NCBI RefSeq assembly: GCF_000826545.1 | Contig: NZ_CDME01000015.1 | Location: 124,001 to 188,000 of the forward strand | Reading direction: 5' to 3' | Length of the DNA stretch: 64,000 nt | Origin: Kibdelosporangium sp. MJ126-NF4 | Lineage (GTDB): Bacteria; Actinomycetota; Actinomycetes; Mycobacteriales; Pseudonocardiaceae | Part shown: one piece after another, positions 18,101 through 26,724 of the stretch | Numbering within the stretch: position 1 is the stretch's first letter | Layout of the letters: the number at the start of each line of letters is the position of its first letter | Program-made: the position numbers and the translations under genes | The notes under the pieces: model-generated | What the model saw: the letters and a program-made list of their open reading frames with translations, nothing else | The model's database searches: none | What the model was told of the DNA's origin: nothing

Positions 18101-20379
18101 CCGGCTACTCGGACCCCGCGGGTGGGATCGACCCGGTGTTCGGGTTGGCGGTGTCGGTGACCGGTGATCCGGGTGGGCTCAACCTGGCCCGGCGCAACAG
18201 CTTCGAGAAACCTGGTGACGGATACCTGCGCAGGCTGGCCACCGCTCTGCCAGCTGGCGACATCACCAACCCCGACCAGCGTGGCACCACCATCTACTAC
18301 GGCGACACCGAGACTCACGCCAACCCATGCGACCCACGGTCGCCTGCGGTGAGTCAGGGCGGCATGGTCAAGACCATCACTGCGGCCAAGAACGCCGACG
18401 GGGTGGCCAACGCCGCCGAACAGGTCTACGACGCGGCCGGTCGGGTCATCGCCTCCCGGATCAACACCCAGCCCTGGTCGTGTGCCAGCTACGACGCCCG
18501 GGGCCGGATCACCCGGAAGTCGTTCCCGGCGATGGGCGGCCAACCCGCCCGCACCATCAACTACGACCACGCGGTCGGCGGTGACCCACTCACCGGCAGG
18601 ATCAGCGACGAGTCCGGATCGACGACCGCCGTCGTCGACCTGCTCGGCCAAGTCGTGTCCTACACCGACGCGGGTGGCGCGGTCACCACCAACGAATACG
18701 ACATCGCCGGACGCAAGATCAGTGAGACCACGACGATCAAGGGCGTCTCCTCAACCCTGACCTACGACTGGACCAACGCCTATCGGCTGATCGGTGTGGA
18801 CCTGGACGGGACCACCGTCGCCACTCCCGGCTACGACGCCGGGATGTTGCAGACCGTCCGCTACGGCAACAGTTCGGACCTGTCGGTCACCTACAACGAC
18901 GCCGCGGCGACCACCGCGCTGAAATGGAAAACCAAAAGCTCGACGGTCACCGACACGGTCACCCGCTCTCGCGACGGCCGCGTCACCGACGGCACCATCA
19001 CCGACACCAGCACGCCTGGCACGACCTACGCTTCCGCCTATACCTACGACACGATCGGTCGCTTGGTCGCGGCCACAGTGCCTCACCACCAGCTGGCCTA
19101 CAGCTATGCCGGGAACGGCGGCTGCGGCCCGAACCCGAAAGCGGGCTCGAACACCAACCGCACCGCGGTCACCGACAGCCTCAACGGCGCTCCCGCTGTC
19201 ACCACCAGCTACTGCTACGACCAGGCTGACCGGCTGACCTCCACCAATGGCGGCCTCGCGCTGTCGTTCACCTACGACACCTACGGCAACGCCATCAAGG
19301 TCGGCGGCGACACTCTCGGCTACGACTCCACCCGCCGACACGTGTCCACCACCACCGCTGCGGGGCGTTCGGTCCGCTACACCCGCGACGTCACCGATCG
19401 CATCACCGCACGAACCGTGCAGGAGAACGGCAAGCCCGCGCAGGTCACCCGCTACGGTTTCACCTCCGGCTCCGACGGCCCCGACTTCGTCCTCGACAGC
19501 TCCGGGAAACTGCGGCAGCGCGTGCTTGGCCTGCCCGGCGGGGTCGTGCTCACCAAGACCTACGACAACGCCCAGACCGCGAACTGGTCCTATCCCAACA
19601 TCCACGGCGACATCCTGTTCACCGCCGACAACGCCGCCGCGCGCACCGGCACGATCCACCTGTACGACCCGTTCGGCCAGAACATCGACCCGACCAGCGG
19701 CGCTATCGGTGACATCCCGATCCCGGCCACGGCCGAGGGAGGCATGGACTTCGGCTGGCTCGGCCAGCACACCGTCCCCATCGAACACGTCGCCAGCCAA
19801 CAAGCACTCGAAATGGGCGCTCGCACCTACCTCCCCGCCCTTGGCCGGTTCCTGCAAACCGACCCTGTCGCCGCCGGATCGGCCAACGACTACGACTACA
19901 CCAGCGGCGACCCTGTCAACTACAACGACCTCACCGGCACGATTCCGACAGGTGGTGGTGGGGGAGGCAGAGGGCCGGACGGCTGCGAGAATTCACCGCG
20001 ATGCGGAAAAATGCAGCCGGGTAGTCCGAAGAAGCCAAACACGTCTGGGTCGGACAGGCTTGCCGCGACCCGGCAGATGGTCACCGAGATCGCGGCCAAG
20101 TATCACATCGACATTCGGGACTTCGGATACGTGATCGACCCAACAATTACAGGCGAGCAGTACGCCACGACCGACCGGAATGGCCTGGTCACCCTCTACG
20201 GTGACGCGTTCGTGAACGAGGAGCAGCTGGCCAGGACGATCGTCCACGAAAAAGTCCACATCGAGCAGGTCGAATCCGGACGCTATCCTCCGGAATATGA
20301 TCCCAACAGTCCTGAGGAAAGGGAAGCCCGGCAACGTGAAGATGACTGGTGGGAGCGGGAAGGGAAATATCACCAGTGA
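15142..20379 (+). CDS. Secreted RHS-repeat protein with two PA14 domains and HExxH tip
   Basis: A 1745-residue protein. The ATG at 15142 follows GGTGGAGGGG and begins a signal peptide (basic RGRVTSAGLTVVLVASLAQ... to APQAAAA). Two PA14 carbohydrate-binding-like domains lie at about 252-408 and 816-956, with RHS/YD repeats between and after them (GRLVAATVPHHQLAYSY type units). The conserved RHS core ends at LPALGRFLQTDPV (about 1565-1577) and YNDLTG (about 1600). The remaining ~145 residues are the variable tip, with HEKVH (HExxH zinc-peptidase motif) at about 1702-1706. RHS proteins wrap and deliver such tips as toxins. No immunity-like gene follows on the same strand; a hairpin terminator comes next. 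Confidence 0.92.
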   Translation: MASLGRGGTRLRAWARLRGRVTSAGLTVVLVASLAQVVVSAPQAAAAVEVRRDLPLLSSLISPEPGARVVPADPVQPKADFTPLAGRATSGARGGAAAPETTLVSPVDQAVVATPTPTLTVRAVGQGVLYCFKVSTGFDGRSGSVADSGCLSTPEWTVPRHVLNDGGAYTWAVATTLGEDKPVTQPSWVGHFTVNQRVGDPGPAPADTSGPVTVNLFNGNAQYKAAGPAFATVGGPAGVTFGFNSRQGGEAHGVRASYFNDSRHNGTPDDAPVLVRREPAVNQNTIRDSLPDNPWFDPFPPALDKKHFVIRWEGHFKAPENGDFQFAGVHADGAKIWVNGRVVYDNPNPSGISFDFQLAGPKTDKDTTLTAGQRVPIKVELYHHSDEKPQMMLWAKGTAADYAGRRFHNWMPQFVSTQRLYAQDPPPLPGGWTLGLAGSAYTKAEMLDGSVVLTDGSGGKHTWGKASHGGFKPPPDEDGVLAFDAGGRISVTQNDTVSVFNVDGTLATVASVLDSKKPAALQYLYTGALPRLTQIKDPVSGRAHELFYNTDNSDQCYGGTPKPPGADPAPANMLCRIRYWDGTETRLWYLFDTLARIENPGAAISDYDYLDRAKNKSEHDKTSNQQEREQLKESVGPITHIRDPLAYDWLVRQTTGIFAELTAIRYQAGYEPEARQTLLRAVQVSLPWPDGRPGIGFPPGHSYFHDIANKKAYVGVSGLDDSGDSRTVTYDDAGRGLTSTDADGVTTAQEWNSKDRPVATVDARGKRSTHVYDHADRLTDTYGPAPASCFTGQVPTAACAGTIPHSHVGYDEGTAGLQTALYDNPSLSGVPAVWQTGVGTNDGSLSGRWDPAPPVANKSGWSGRFTGEIQFPKAGDHGVGFTVVDGVRLWIDEVLLVDSWTDKPSTVVSGTYKNTTAGSRHRIRVDYYNRSGTTAALNFTWTPPGASTAVTVPGQHLAPRYGNQTSKVTDSTSGGSVERAPSARSATGYSDPAGGIDPVFGLAVSVTGDPGGLNLARRNSFEKPGDGYLRRLATALPAGDITNPDQRGTTIYYGDTETHANPCDPRSPAVSQGGMVKTITAAKNADGVANAAEQVYDAAGRVIASRINTQPWSCASYDARGRITRKSFPAMGGQPARTINYDHAVGGDPLTGRISDESGSTTAVVDLLGQVVSYTDAGGAVTTNEYDIAGRKISETTTIKGVSSTLTYDWTNAYRLIGVDLDGTTVATPGYDAGMLQTVRYGNSSDLSVTYNDAAATTALKWKTKSSTVTDTVTRSRDGRVTDGTITDTSTPGTTYASAYTYDTIGRLVAATVPHHQLAYSYAGNGGCGPNPKAGSNTNRTAVTDSLNGAPAVTTSYCYDQADRLTSTNGGLALSFTYDTYGNAIKVGGDTLGYDSTRRHVSTTTAAGRSVRYTRDVTDRITARTVQENGKPAQVTRYGFTSGSDGPDFVLDSSGKLRQRVLGLPGGVVLTKTYDNAQTANWSYPNIHGDILFTADNAAARTGTIHLYDPFGQNIDPTSGAIGDIPIPATAEGGMDFGWLGQHTVPIEHVASQQALEMGARTYLPALGRFLQTDPVAAGSANDYDYTSGDPVNYNDLTGTIPTGGGGGGRGPDGCENSPRCGKMQPGSPKKPNTSGSDRLAATRQMVTEIAAKYHIDIRDFGYVIDPTITGEQYATTDRNGLVTLYGDAFVNEEQLARTIVHEKVHIEQVESGRYPPEYDPNSPEEREARQREDDWWEREGKYHQ

Positions 20380-20383
20380 TCTG

Positions 20384-20448
20384 CGCCGAGCCGATCGAGG
20401 TCGGAATACGGTGAATGGTCGGACAGTCCGACCATGATCGGCTCGGCG
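20384..20448. terminator. Compound hairpin terminator between convergent genes
   Basis: Outer arms of 13 bp (20384-20396 and 20436-20448, CGCCGAGCCGATC and its complement) enclose a second perfect 10-bp stem (20415-20424 and 20426-20435, ATGGTCGGAC with one-base loop). It lies 4 nt after the RHS stop and before the marR stop at 20473, so it could stop transcription from both sides. Confidence 0.7.
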
Positions 20449-20472
20449 TTCACCGGGCGCGGCGGGAACGAG

Positions 20473-20931
20473 CTATGCACTGTCGTTGCCGTCGCGCAGG
20501 GAATGGATCATGCTTCGCAGGATCCGGAACGCGTCTGACCGCTCGGCCTCGGTCATCCCGGCCAGCATTCTGACCTCGACGGACCGGACCGCTACGGTCG
20601 CCTTCTCAAGCTTGCGTCGGCCTCGTGGCGTGAGCCTCGTGGGAAGAACCTTCCCGACGGGTGCCTCCGCGGGCCTGGTCACATGGCCCTCTCGTTCCAG
20701 GGCTTGGAGCAGCACGTTCATCGTCTGCCGTGTCACGAACGCTCCCCGGGCGAGCTCGGAGTTCGACAAGCCCGGCCGTTGCGCCAGGAGCTCGAGGCAG
20801 GAGTAGTGCGTCACGCTCATCTCGAGCGGTCGCAGCACCTCCTCCATGGCTGCACGCAGGGCGCTCGACGCCTCTTTCAGCAGGTAGCCCAGTGACGTCT
20901 CCAGGTCGACGCCGACACCGTCTTGACTCAT
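20473..20931 (-). CDS. MarR-family transcriptional repressor
   Basis: 152 residues with the MarR winged helix: ALRAAMEEVLRPLEMSVTHY, recognition region SNSELARGAFVTRQTMNVLL, and wing ending VLPTRLTPRGRRKLEKA. It is divergent from the VOC protein at 20997. Two perfect inverted repeats lie between the genes, one overlapping its own start codon, so it very likely represses itself and the VOC gene. Inducer unknown, probably a small phenolic or electrophile as usual for MarR. Confidence 0.93.
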   Translation of the reverse strand: MSQDGVGVDLETSLGYLLKEASSALRAAMEEVLRPLEMSVTHYSCLELLAQRPGLSNSELARGAFVTRQTMNVLLQALEREGHVTRPAEAPVGKVLPTRLTPRGRRKLEKATVAVRSVEVRMLAGMTEAERSDAFRILRSMIHSLRDGNDSA

Positions 20932-20974
20932 GTCAGTATCCTGACATAGGTTGACTCGTGTCAGAAAGCTGACA
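20931..20974. promoter_or_regulatory. Twin MarR operators
   Basis: Two copies of TGTCAG-N4-CTGACA: 20931-20946 (spacer TATC) and 20959-20974 (spacer AAAG), each with perfect 6-bp arms and centres 28 bp apart. The first overlaps the marR ATG (complement of 20929-20931); the second ends 22 bp before the VOC ATG. Their symmetry and position make them autoregulatory operators for the adjacent MarR protein. Confidence 0.85.
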
Positions 20975-20996
20975 CAGGTAACGAAGGAGCGTCATC

Positions 20997-21365
20997 ATGC
21001 CCGCCACCGGTCCCGACTTCATCTCGCTGCAAGCGCGCGACCTCGACGCTTCGCAGGCGTTCTACGAGCAGTACCTCGGCCTTGTCCGCTCGCAGGCCGG
21101 ACCTCCGCACGCCGTCGTGTTCGAGACGAAGCCGATCGCGTTCGCACTCCGCGAGGTCATTCCCGGCACCGATCTCGCATCCGTTGCCCAGCCCGGCATC
21201 GGCGCCGCGATCTGGCTCCACGCCACAGACGTCCAGGCCATTCACGATGCTCTCGTCGCCGACGGCCACACCATCGTCTCCGCACCGATCGACGGCCCTT
21301 TCGGCCGGACATTCACCTTCGCCGACCCCGACGGCTACCAGGTCACGCTCCACGACCGCACCTGA
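20997..21365 (+). CDS. VOC-family (glyoxalase/bleomycin-resistance-like) protein
   Basis: 122 residues with the beta-alpha-beta-beta-beta VOC repeat: PDFISLQARDLDASQAFYEQ at the N-terminus and FGRTFTFADPDGYQVTLHD at the C-terminus. The family includes glyoxalase I, antibiotic-binding and dioxygenase-like proteins; the usual first metal ligand is replaced (FISLQ), so binding or sequestration rather than metal catalysis is plausible. AAGGAG lies about 9 nt before ATG 20997. It is controlled with the divergent MarR gene. Confidence 0.88.
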   Translation: MPATGPDFISLQARDLDASQAFYEQYLGLVRSQAGPPHAVVFETKPIAFALREVIPGTDLASVAQPGIGAAIWLHATDVQAIHDALVADGHTIVSAPIDGPFGRTFTFADPDGYQVTLHDRT

Positions 21366-21468
21366 CAGGCCGCACGCCGCCGAGGGTGATCGCCGCAAGC
21401 AAGCTCGTCGGCGATCGTGTCCAGCAGGTCCGCTGCACGTGGCATGTCTTCGTGCAGCGGACGATCCG

Positions 21469-21510
21469 GTGAAGGTCCTGATCGTCGGCGGCGGCGTTGT
21501 AATCGCATAG
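21469..21510 (+). pseudogene. N-terminal stub of a flavin monooxygenase
   Basis: GTG 21469 opens a 13-codon frame, VKVLIVGGGVVIA then TAG. This is the beta-strand and GxGxxG opening of an FAD-dependent monooxygenase (usually MKVLIVGGGIGG). The rest of the gene is gone and a different flavoprotein gene body begins 17 nt later. Confidence 0.5.
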
Positions 21511-21526
21511 TCGGTCCCCGTGTGTC

Positions 21527-22768
21527 GTGACACTTTTCTTCGCCGACGTACTGGCCCCCTACGACCTGTACCAGAACTCGCGCGACGCTACTGTCCACGA
21601 GGGAATGCAGTTCCCGACGGGGGATCCTTCAGTGCTGATCCCGCTCCTCGCTCACCACACCCAACACCTCGGGTTCACCTTCACCCAGAACATCCTGCAG
21701 GAGCACCCCTATCCGTTCGCCCGCAAGATGTCTACATTGGACCATCTTACCGGTGGTCGAATCGCCTGGAACATCGTGACCACCTTCCTGGCCGGGGCCG
21801 GTCGCAACCTTGGCTACGGCGGACTGCCCGGCCATGCGGAGCGCTACGCCCGCGCGGAGGATTTCACTCAAGCGGTCTACAAGCTGTGGGAGCACAGCTG
21901 GGACAACGACGCCGTGCTGCGAGACCAGGCACGGCAACAGTTCGCCGACCCTGCGAAAGTGCACAACATCGACCATCAGGGGCCCTACTGCACCGTCTAC
22001 GGCCCTCACCTGAGCGAACCGTCTCCCCAACGCACACCTCTGCTGTTCCAGGCCGGAATGTCGCCCACCGGGCGAGCATTCGCCGGTCGCCACGCCGAAT
22101 CCATGTTCATCCGCTCGACCACTCCATCTGCCGCGGCACCGATCGTCACCGATGTCCGGCGCGCCGCCGTCGCCGCCGGACGTCGCACCACAGACGTCAA
22201 GATCTTCGTGCCGCAGGCCTACGTATTGGGCAGCACTGAGGCCGAAGCACGCCGACGAGACAGCGAACTGCTGGAGCGCCAGACTGTCGAGGGCAACCTC
22301 GCGAGGATGAGCGTGTTCCTGCACCACGACTTCGCCGAGGAAGGCCCGGACACCCCAGTCCGAGAACTGCGGAAGCGCACGAACCTGTCCGAGCCGGTCC
22401 GGACACTGCTCAACGCCGACGACCGGGACGACTGGACACTCGGCGAGCTGATCCGCCGGATTGGCAACAAACGAACCGCGGGCACGCCAGAGCAGATCGC
22501 AGACACCATCACAGCCTGGCAGGATGTCGGCGTGGATGGCATCAACCTGCAGTACGTCGTCTCACCGACCAGCTTCGCCGAGTTCGTCGACCATGTCGTG
22601 CCAATCCTTCAGGCCCGTGGCCTCATGCAGCGCCAGTACACCAACGGGACCCTACGAGAGAAGTTCTTCCCCGGCTCAGGCCCTCGCCTGCCAGCCCGGC
22701 ACCCAGCGAGGTCGGCGGCCACGCAGGCTCATGTCACCACGCAGCGGGGACGTGGACATCGGCCATGA
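21527..22768 (+). pseudogene. FMN-dependent monooxygenase (NtaA/DszA-like), N-terminally truncated
   Basis: The open frame (up to 413 residues from GTG 21527) matches the NtaA/SnaA/DszA branch of the luciferase superfamily: FFADVLAPYDLY, LTGGRIAWNIVTT, GMSPTGRAFAGRHAESMF, QYVVSPTSFAEFVDHVVP, TLREKFF. Family members need about 40 more N-terminal residues (first beta strand, catalytic/FMN-binding start); here the frame opens directly at TLFFADVL after a stop at 21500 and has no ribosome site. It is thus probably a broken gene, although the remaining frame is intact. The family oxidises sulfonated, chelator or sulfone substrates with FMNH2. Confidence 0.7.
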
Positions 22769-22814
22769 TCGTTCTGCCATGCTCTGTCTCGCTGCCGGGT
22801 CCGAGGGGGAGATC

Positions 22815-23741
22815 ATGATCGAGCTTCGTCGCCTGACCAAGCGCTATGCGGGCACCACGGTGGTCGACCGGTTGACGTTCACCGTGCGGCCGGGGAACGT
22901 GACCGGCTTCCTTGGCCCCAACGGGGCCGGTAAGTCCACGACCATGCGGATGACAGTCGGGCTCGACGCGCCCGACAGCGGCGAAGTGCTCGTCAATGGA
23001 ATGCGCTATTCCCAGCTGCGGCACCCGTTACGTGAAGTGGGTGCGTTGCTGGACGCGAAGGCGGTGCATCCCGGCCGGTGCGCGGGCAAGCATCTGCTGG
23101 CCATGGCTCGCAGCAACGGAATTCCCCGTAAACGCGTTGACGAGGTGCTGGCGCTTGTCGGGCTGACCGACGTGGCGGGCAAGCGGGCTGGGGAGTTCTC
23201 GCTCGGGATGGGACAACGGCTGGGCATCGCGGGCGCGTTGCTGGGCGACCCGGCGATTGTGCTGTTCGATGAGCCCCTCAACGGTCTGGACCCCGACGGT
23301 GTTCGTTGGATCCGATGGTTGACGCGCTCGCTGGCCGACGAGGGGCGGACGGTGTGGGTGTCCAGTCACCTGATGAGCGAGATGCAGCTGACCGCCGACC
23401 ACCTAGTCGTCATCGGCCGGGGCAAACTGCTGGCTGATGCCTCGCTTGACGAGTTCATCGCCCGCAACTCCCAGCGTCAGGTCTCGGTGCGGCTGCCGCG
23501 GCCGGAGGATCTGCGTGCCTTGGCCGACCGGCTGCGCGCGGCGGATGTTCCTTGCGAGCCAGGCGAAGCCGGTGAGCTGATCGTGCATGATCTCCAGGCC
23601 GGACAGGTCGGCGATCTGGTGTACGCACTCGGGCTCAAGCTGCACGGCTTGGCCGAACGGACCGCGACACTGGAACAGGCGTACATGGACATGACCTCGT
23701 CGAGCGTGCAGTACGCGACCACGGCAGGCGAAGCGCGATGA
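22815..23741 (+). CDS. ABC transporter ATP-binding protein
   Basis: 308 residues beginning at ATG 22815 after GAGGGGGAG. Walker A GPNGAGKST (34-42), signature FSLGMGQRLGIAGAL, Walker B IVLFDEPLNGLDPDG and VSSHLMSEMQ are all intact. The ~75-residue C-terminal extension (VSVRLPRPEDLRALADRL) is typical of bacitracin/lantibiotic-resistance-like ATPases. ATGA overlap at 23738 couples it to the permease. Confidence 0.93.
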   Translation: MIELRRLTKRYAGTTVVDRLTFTVRPGNVTGFLGPNGAGKSTTMRMTVGLDAPDSGEVLVNGMRYSQLRHPLREVGALLDAKAVHPGRCAGKHLLAMARSNGIPRKRVDEVLALVGLTDVAGKRAGEFSLGMGQRLGIAGALLGDPAIVLFDEPLNGLDPDGVRWIRWLTRSLADEGRTVWVSSHLMSEMQLTADHLVVIGRGKLLADASLDEFIARNSQRQVSVRLPRPEDLRALADRLRAADVPCEPGEAGELIVHDLQAGQVGDLVYALGLKLHGLAERTATLEQAYMDMTSSSVQYATTAGEAR

Positions 23742-24499
23742 CAGGTGGCGCCCTCCGCGGGGCGATCGCGGCCGAATGGACAAAGCTGTTCTCAGTCCGG
23801 TCAACCTGGTGGTATCTGGGTGTCGGTGGCGGGTTGGCGCTCGCCTTCTGCCACATATCGGCCTACGACAGCACGCCACCGTCGGCGCCGGGCGTCGTGT
23901 CCCGTGCCGTGTTCTATGTCGCCCAGTTCCCGGTGGTCATCGTCTCGACCACGTTCATCACCAGTGAGTACAGCACCGGCAGCATCCGCTCGACGGTGCA
24001 GTGGATTCCCGCCCGACATCGGCTGCTGACCGCCAAGGCAGCCACACTGACGGCGGCCCTGGCGGCTTACGGCGCGCTGTTGGCTGTCGGCGGAATTCTG
24101 GTGTCCCTGCCGGTGCTGGCGACCGAGTTCGGGCGACCGACGACCTTCGGCAGCAGTGTGTCCGGCGTCGTCGCCGTCGCGGCTTATCTCGCGCTTCTCG
24201 GGTTGTTGTGCCTTGGCCTGGGCACCGCTTTACGCAGCGCCGCCGGAGTGATCATGGCCATGTTCCTGATTCTGCTGCTGGTCCCGCTCGGCGTCCTGGT
24301 GATCGCCAAGGATTCCACCGTGCTCGACTACTTCCCCGGATTCGCGGGCGTGAACGCGATGACCGAGTCCGGCATATCGAACGCGGTTTACGGCGGCATC
24401 TCGCAGTACTCGCGTTGGGTCGGGCTGTTCGTCGGCGCCTGCTGGGCCTCGGCCGCTTTGCTGGCGGGATTCCAGACATTCCGCCGCCGCGACGCGTGA
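23738..24499 (+). CDS. ABC-2 type permease (BcrB-like)
   Basis: 253 residues with an N-terminal RGAIAAEWTKLFSVRSTWW segment, the usual start of actinobacterial ABC-2 permeases, and about six membrane helices. It forms a two-gene exporter with 22815-23741. Its stop is 13 nt before the convergent PhnB-like gene. Substrate unknown. Confidence 0.9.
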   Translation: MTGGALRGAIAAEWTKLFSVRSTWWYLGVGGGLALAFCHISAYDSTPPSAPGVVSRAVFYVAQFPVVIVSTTFITSEYSTGSIRSTVQWIPARHRLLTAKAATLTAALAAYGALLAVGGILVSLPVLATEFGRPTTFGSSVSGVVAVAAYLALLGLLCLGLGTALRSAAGVIMAMFLILLLVPLGVLVIAKDSTVLDYFPGFAGVNAMTESGISNAVYGGISQYSRWVGLFVGACWASAALLAGFQTFRRRDA

Positions 24500-24512
24500 C
24501 CCCGAGCGTCGA

Positions 24513-24923
24513 TCAGGTTTGTTGGTGGGTTATGTTGACCATCCAGGTGATCCCGAACCGGTCCACGAGCGCGCCCGCCTCGTCGCCCCACGACTGCTTC
24601 TCCAGACGCATCGTCACGGTGCCACCAGCGGACAACTTCTCGAAGTAGCCGCGGAGTCCGCCGCCCTCGCCGCCGAGGTAAACCGCGACATTGTTGCCAG
24701 GGTGGTAAGGCACCCCCGCCAGCACGTCCCACGCCATCAGCGTGAAGCCGTCCGGTGTGTCGAGTTGGGCGTGCATGACCTTGTCGGCGTCGGGCGAGTC
24801 CGGCGAGCCGAAATCCGCGACCGTGCCTATTTTCAGCTTGCCGTCGAACACCTTCTGGTAGAACTCCATCGCCTGCCGCGCGTTCCCGTTGTAACTGATG
24901 TACGGGTTGAGCCGAGACTCCAT
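24513..24923 (-). CDS. PhnB/VOC-family protein (DUF1428/3-demethylubiquinone-like fold)
   Basis: 136 residues starting at ATG 24923, preceded by GAAGGA on the minus strand. Sequence follows the PhnB-like pattern: MESRLNPYISYNGNARQAME, FYQKVFDGKL, MHAQLDTPDGFTLMAWD, VYLGGEGG and a C-terminal SWGDEAGALVDRFGITWMVN. The family is widespread and mostly without known substrate. The longer upstream extension of the frame belongs to the asparaginase fossil. Confidence 0.9.
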   Translation of the reverse strand: MESRLNPYISYNGNARQAMEFYQKVFDGKLKIGTVADFGSPDSPDADKVMHAQLDTPDGFTLMAWDVLAGVPYHPGNNVAVYLGGEGGGLRGYFEKLSAGGTVTMRLEKQSWGDEAGALVDRFGITWMVNITHQQT

Positions 24924-24951
24924 GTAATGTTCCTTCGTCGTGGTATCGGGA

Positions 24952-26266
24952 TCAGTGGGTGTCGAACAGGGTCTGGTATCGAGCGACTGCTTGTTCTGTG
25001 GCCACACGCTCCTGGGAGGTCGGGTTCCATGGGTCGGCGGCAGGGGTAGTGCGCCGAGTTTGAGTAACGCGGCCATGAGCAGCATGCGCGCCTTGGTAGC
25101 TGTGAGGTTGTTGCCTGAGATGAATGTCGGGTCCGTCCGGTACGCCATGCCTCCGGTGTTGCCACGGCCGGTGCGGACTACTGGCATGCCGGTGAAATGG
25201 CGACACTCAATGCCGCGTTCCTCGCCGGGTCGACCGTCCCGAACGGCGACATGCCTTCACATACGAAACCGGCCAGTGGTGCGTGGGCAAGATTGGCTTT
25301 GATTCGTGCGAGGATCTCGACTTCGTCGTCGGAAGTGGGCGGAGTGCCATGCCGCGTTGCCACATACCGGCCGTACTTGGTGATCGTGACGTGCGGCATG
25401 GCGGTTGGTACCAGCCCGTCGGCGTAACCGCCAGGTCGTGCGTCGACCTTGGTCACGTCCCGGGCTGTGTAGACGAGTTCGTCGACGACAACGCAGGCGC
25501 CAACGCGGTCTTCGCCCCGTTCGTCGAGGGCGACGCCTGACGCGATGTACTTGACGCCATCCACCACGTTGCGGTCGCCGTCGGCGCTCAACGACTGGTG
25601 ACGGCGTTGAGCCGCGTGTCCGATGAGTGGCACGGTCGTGTCGACCGTCAGTCCGAGCCAGTACAAGGTCTCGTCGACGGTCGGACTGCGGAAGAAGTCG
25701 AAGTCGGCGATTGACCACAGCTCAACGGGAGTGCCGTGGTCAGCGAGGCCGAACCGCTCGATCTCCTCGTAGAGGCGGCGAGCATCGGGGTAGAACGTCT
25801 GTCGAGCGGCTCCCGGTGACGCGAACGGTGCCGTCGCGGTTTCCTCCCACGCGGAGCCATTCGCTTGTCTGGCCATGTAAGGGAGGGGGTACAGACCGTC
25901 GTCGGGGTGTAGTTCGACGACGTACACCGGCGTGGCGTCGTCGGAAGGCTGTACATTGTGGAATGTTCCGTCGGTGTCGAGCCAGCCGTCCGCCGGAGCG
26001 TACAAGTTGGCTGCATCTCGTTCGAGTGGGTGCGCGCTGAATGCCTCGATGTACACCGTCGCGGGTGCCGCGAGCCGCTGAGGGCGAAGACGGTCGAACT
26101 GACTGGGGCGTAACGAGAGTCCGTGACGTGCGCGCGCCTTGTTCGATGTGATCAGGTCCGGTGTGTTCAGGATCGTCGCCGTCGGCCCGGCGAACACCGC
26201 GATTCGCGCTGTTCGCTCCACTACCGCATCAGCCCCATTCGACTCGTCGCGAGTATGTACGTCCAT
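24952..26266 (-). pseudogene. Frameshifted asparaginase-like protein
   Basis: The main frame (26266 down to a stop at 25178) encodes 362 residues with asparaginase-type motifs including VPLIGHAAQRRHQSL, ADGDRNVVDGVKYIASG, GACVVVDELVYTARDV and DARPGGYADG. At about 25195 the reading must shift to continue into FTGMPVVRTGRGNTGGMAY and GNNLTATKARMLLMAALLK. At about 25045, in a CCCC run, it must shift again to give DPWNPTSQERVATEQAVARY, ending at the TGA complement of 24952-24954. With both shifts repaired the protein is of full length. Two independent frameshifts make a pseudogene the simplest reading; sequencing error in the C-run could explain one. Confidence 0.8.
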
Positions 26267-26404
26267 CGCCTCGGTAGGTCACCGTCGTCGACGCCGTGTT
26301 GATCAGCCTCCCAACAAATCACGACACCCCTATGTCATGTATTCCGGTGGAACTTTCTGCGGACCACGGCCGGCAGCGGCACTGATGGTATTACGGTACT
26401 ATTG

Positions 26405-26646
26405 TCAGGCAGCCGAAGATCGGGCCGGAGGTGCTGGCCGGGCGGTTCCAGGTCGGGTTCTCGCTTCCGTTGACCGTCAAGGACATCACCACCGCGCTGG
26501 ACCTCTCGACAGCACTGGGCCTGACGCCCGAGGTGTCGCAGGCCTGTGTCCGGGTCTGCGAGGCCGCACTGGGCGAGGGAAACCCGGACCAGTCCGAGAT
26601 CGCCCGGTATCTGGCCAAGGTGACCGGCGTCGACCTGACCCGCTGA
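26405..26646 (+). pseudogene. C-terminal tail of a 3-hydroxyisobutyrate-dehydrogenase-like gene
   Basis: About 80 codons ending TGA at 26644-26646 encode the all-helical NAD-binding_11 domain: LAGRFQVGFSLPLTVKDITT, ALDLSTALGLTPEVSQAC, GEGNPDQSEIARYLAKVTG. The Rossmann half is absent and the upstream sequence shows no matching frame, so this is a 5'-deleted relic. It lies just before the GntR gene. Confidence 0.75.
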
Positions 26647-26724
26647 CCCCGGACGATCACCGCCTCGACCCGAGCCCACGTACTACTCTGATACGGTCAT
26701 AGACACGTTGAAGGGGAGGGTCGC

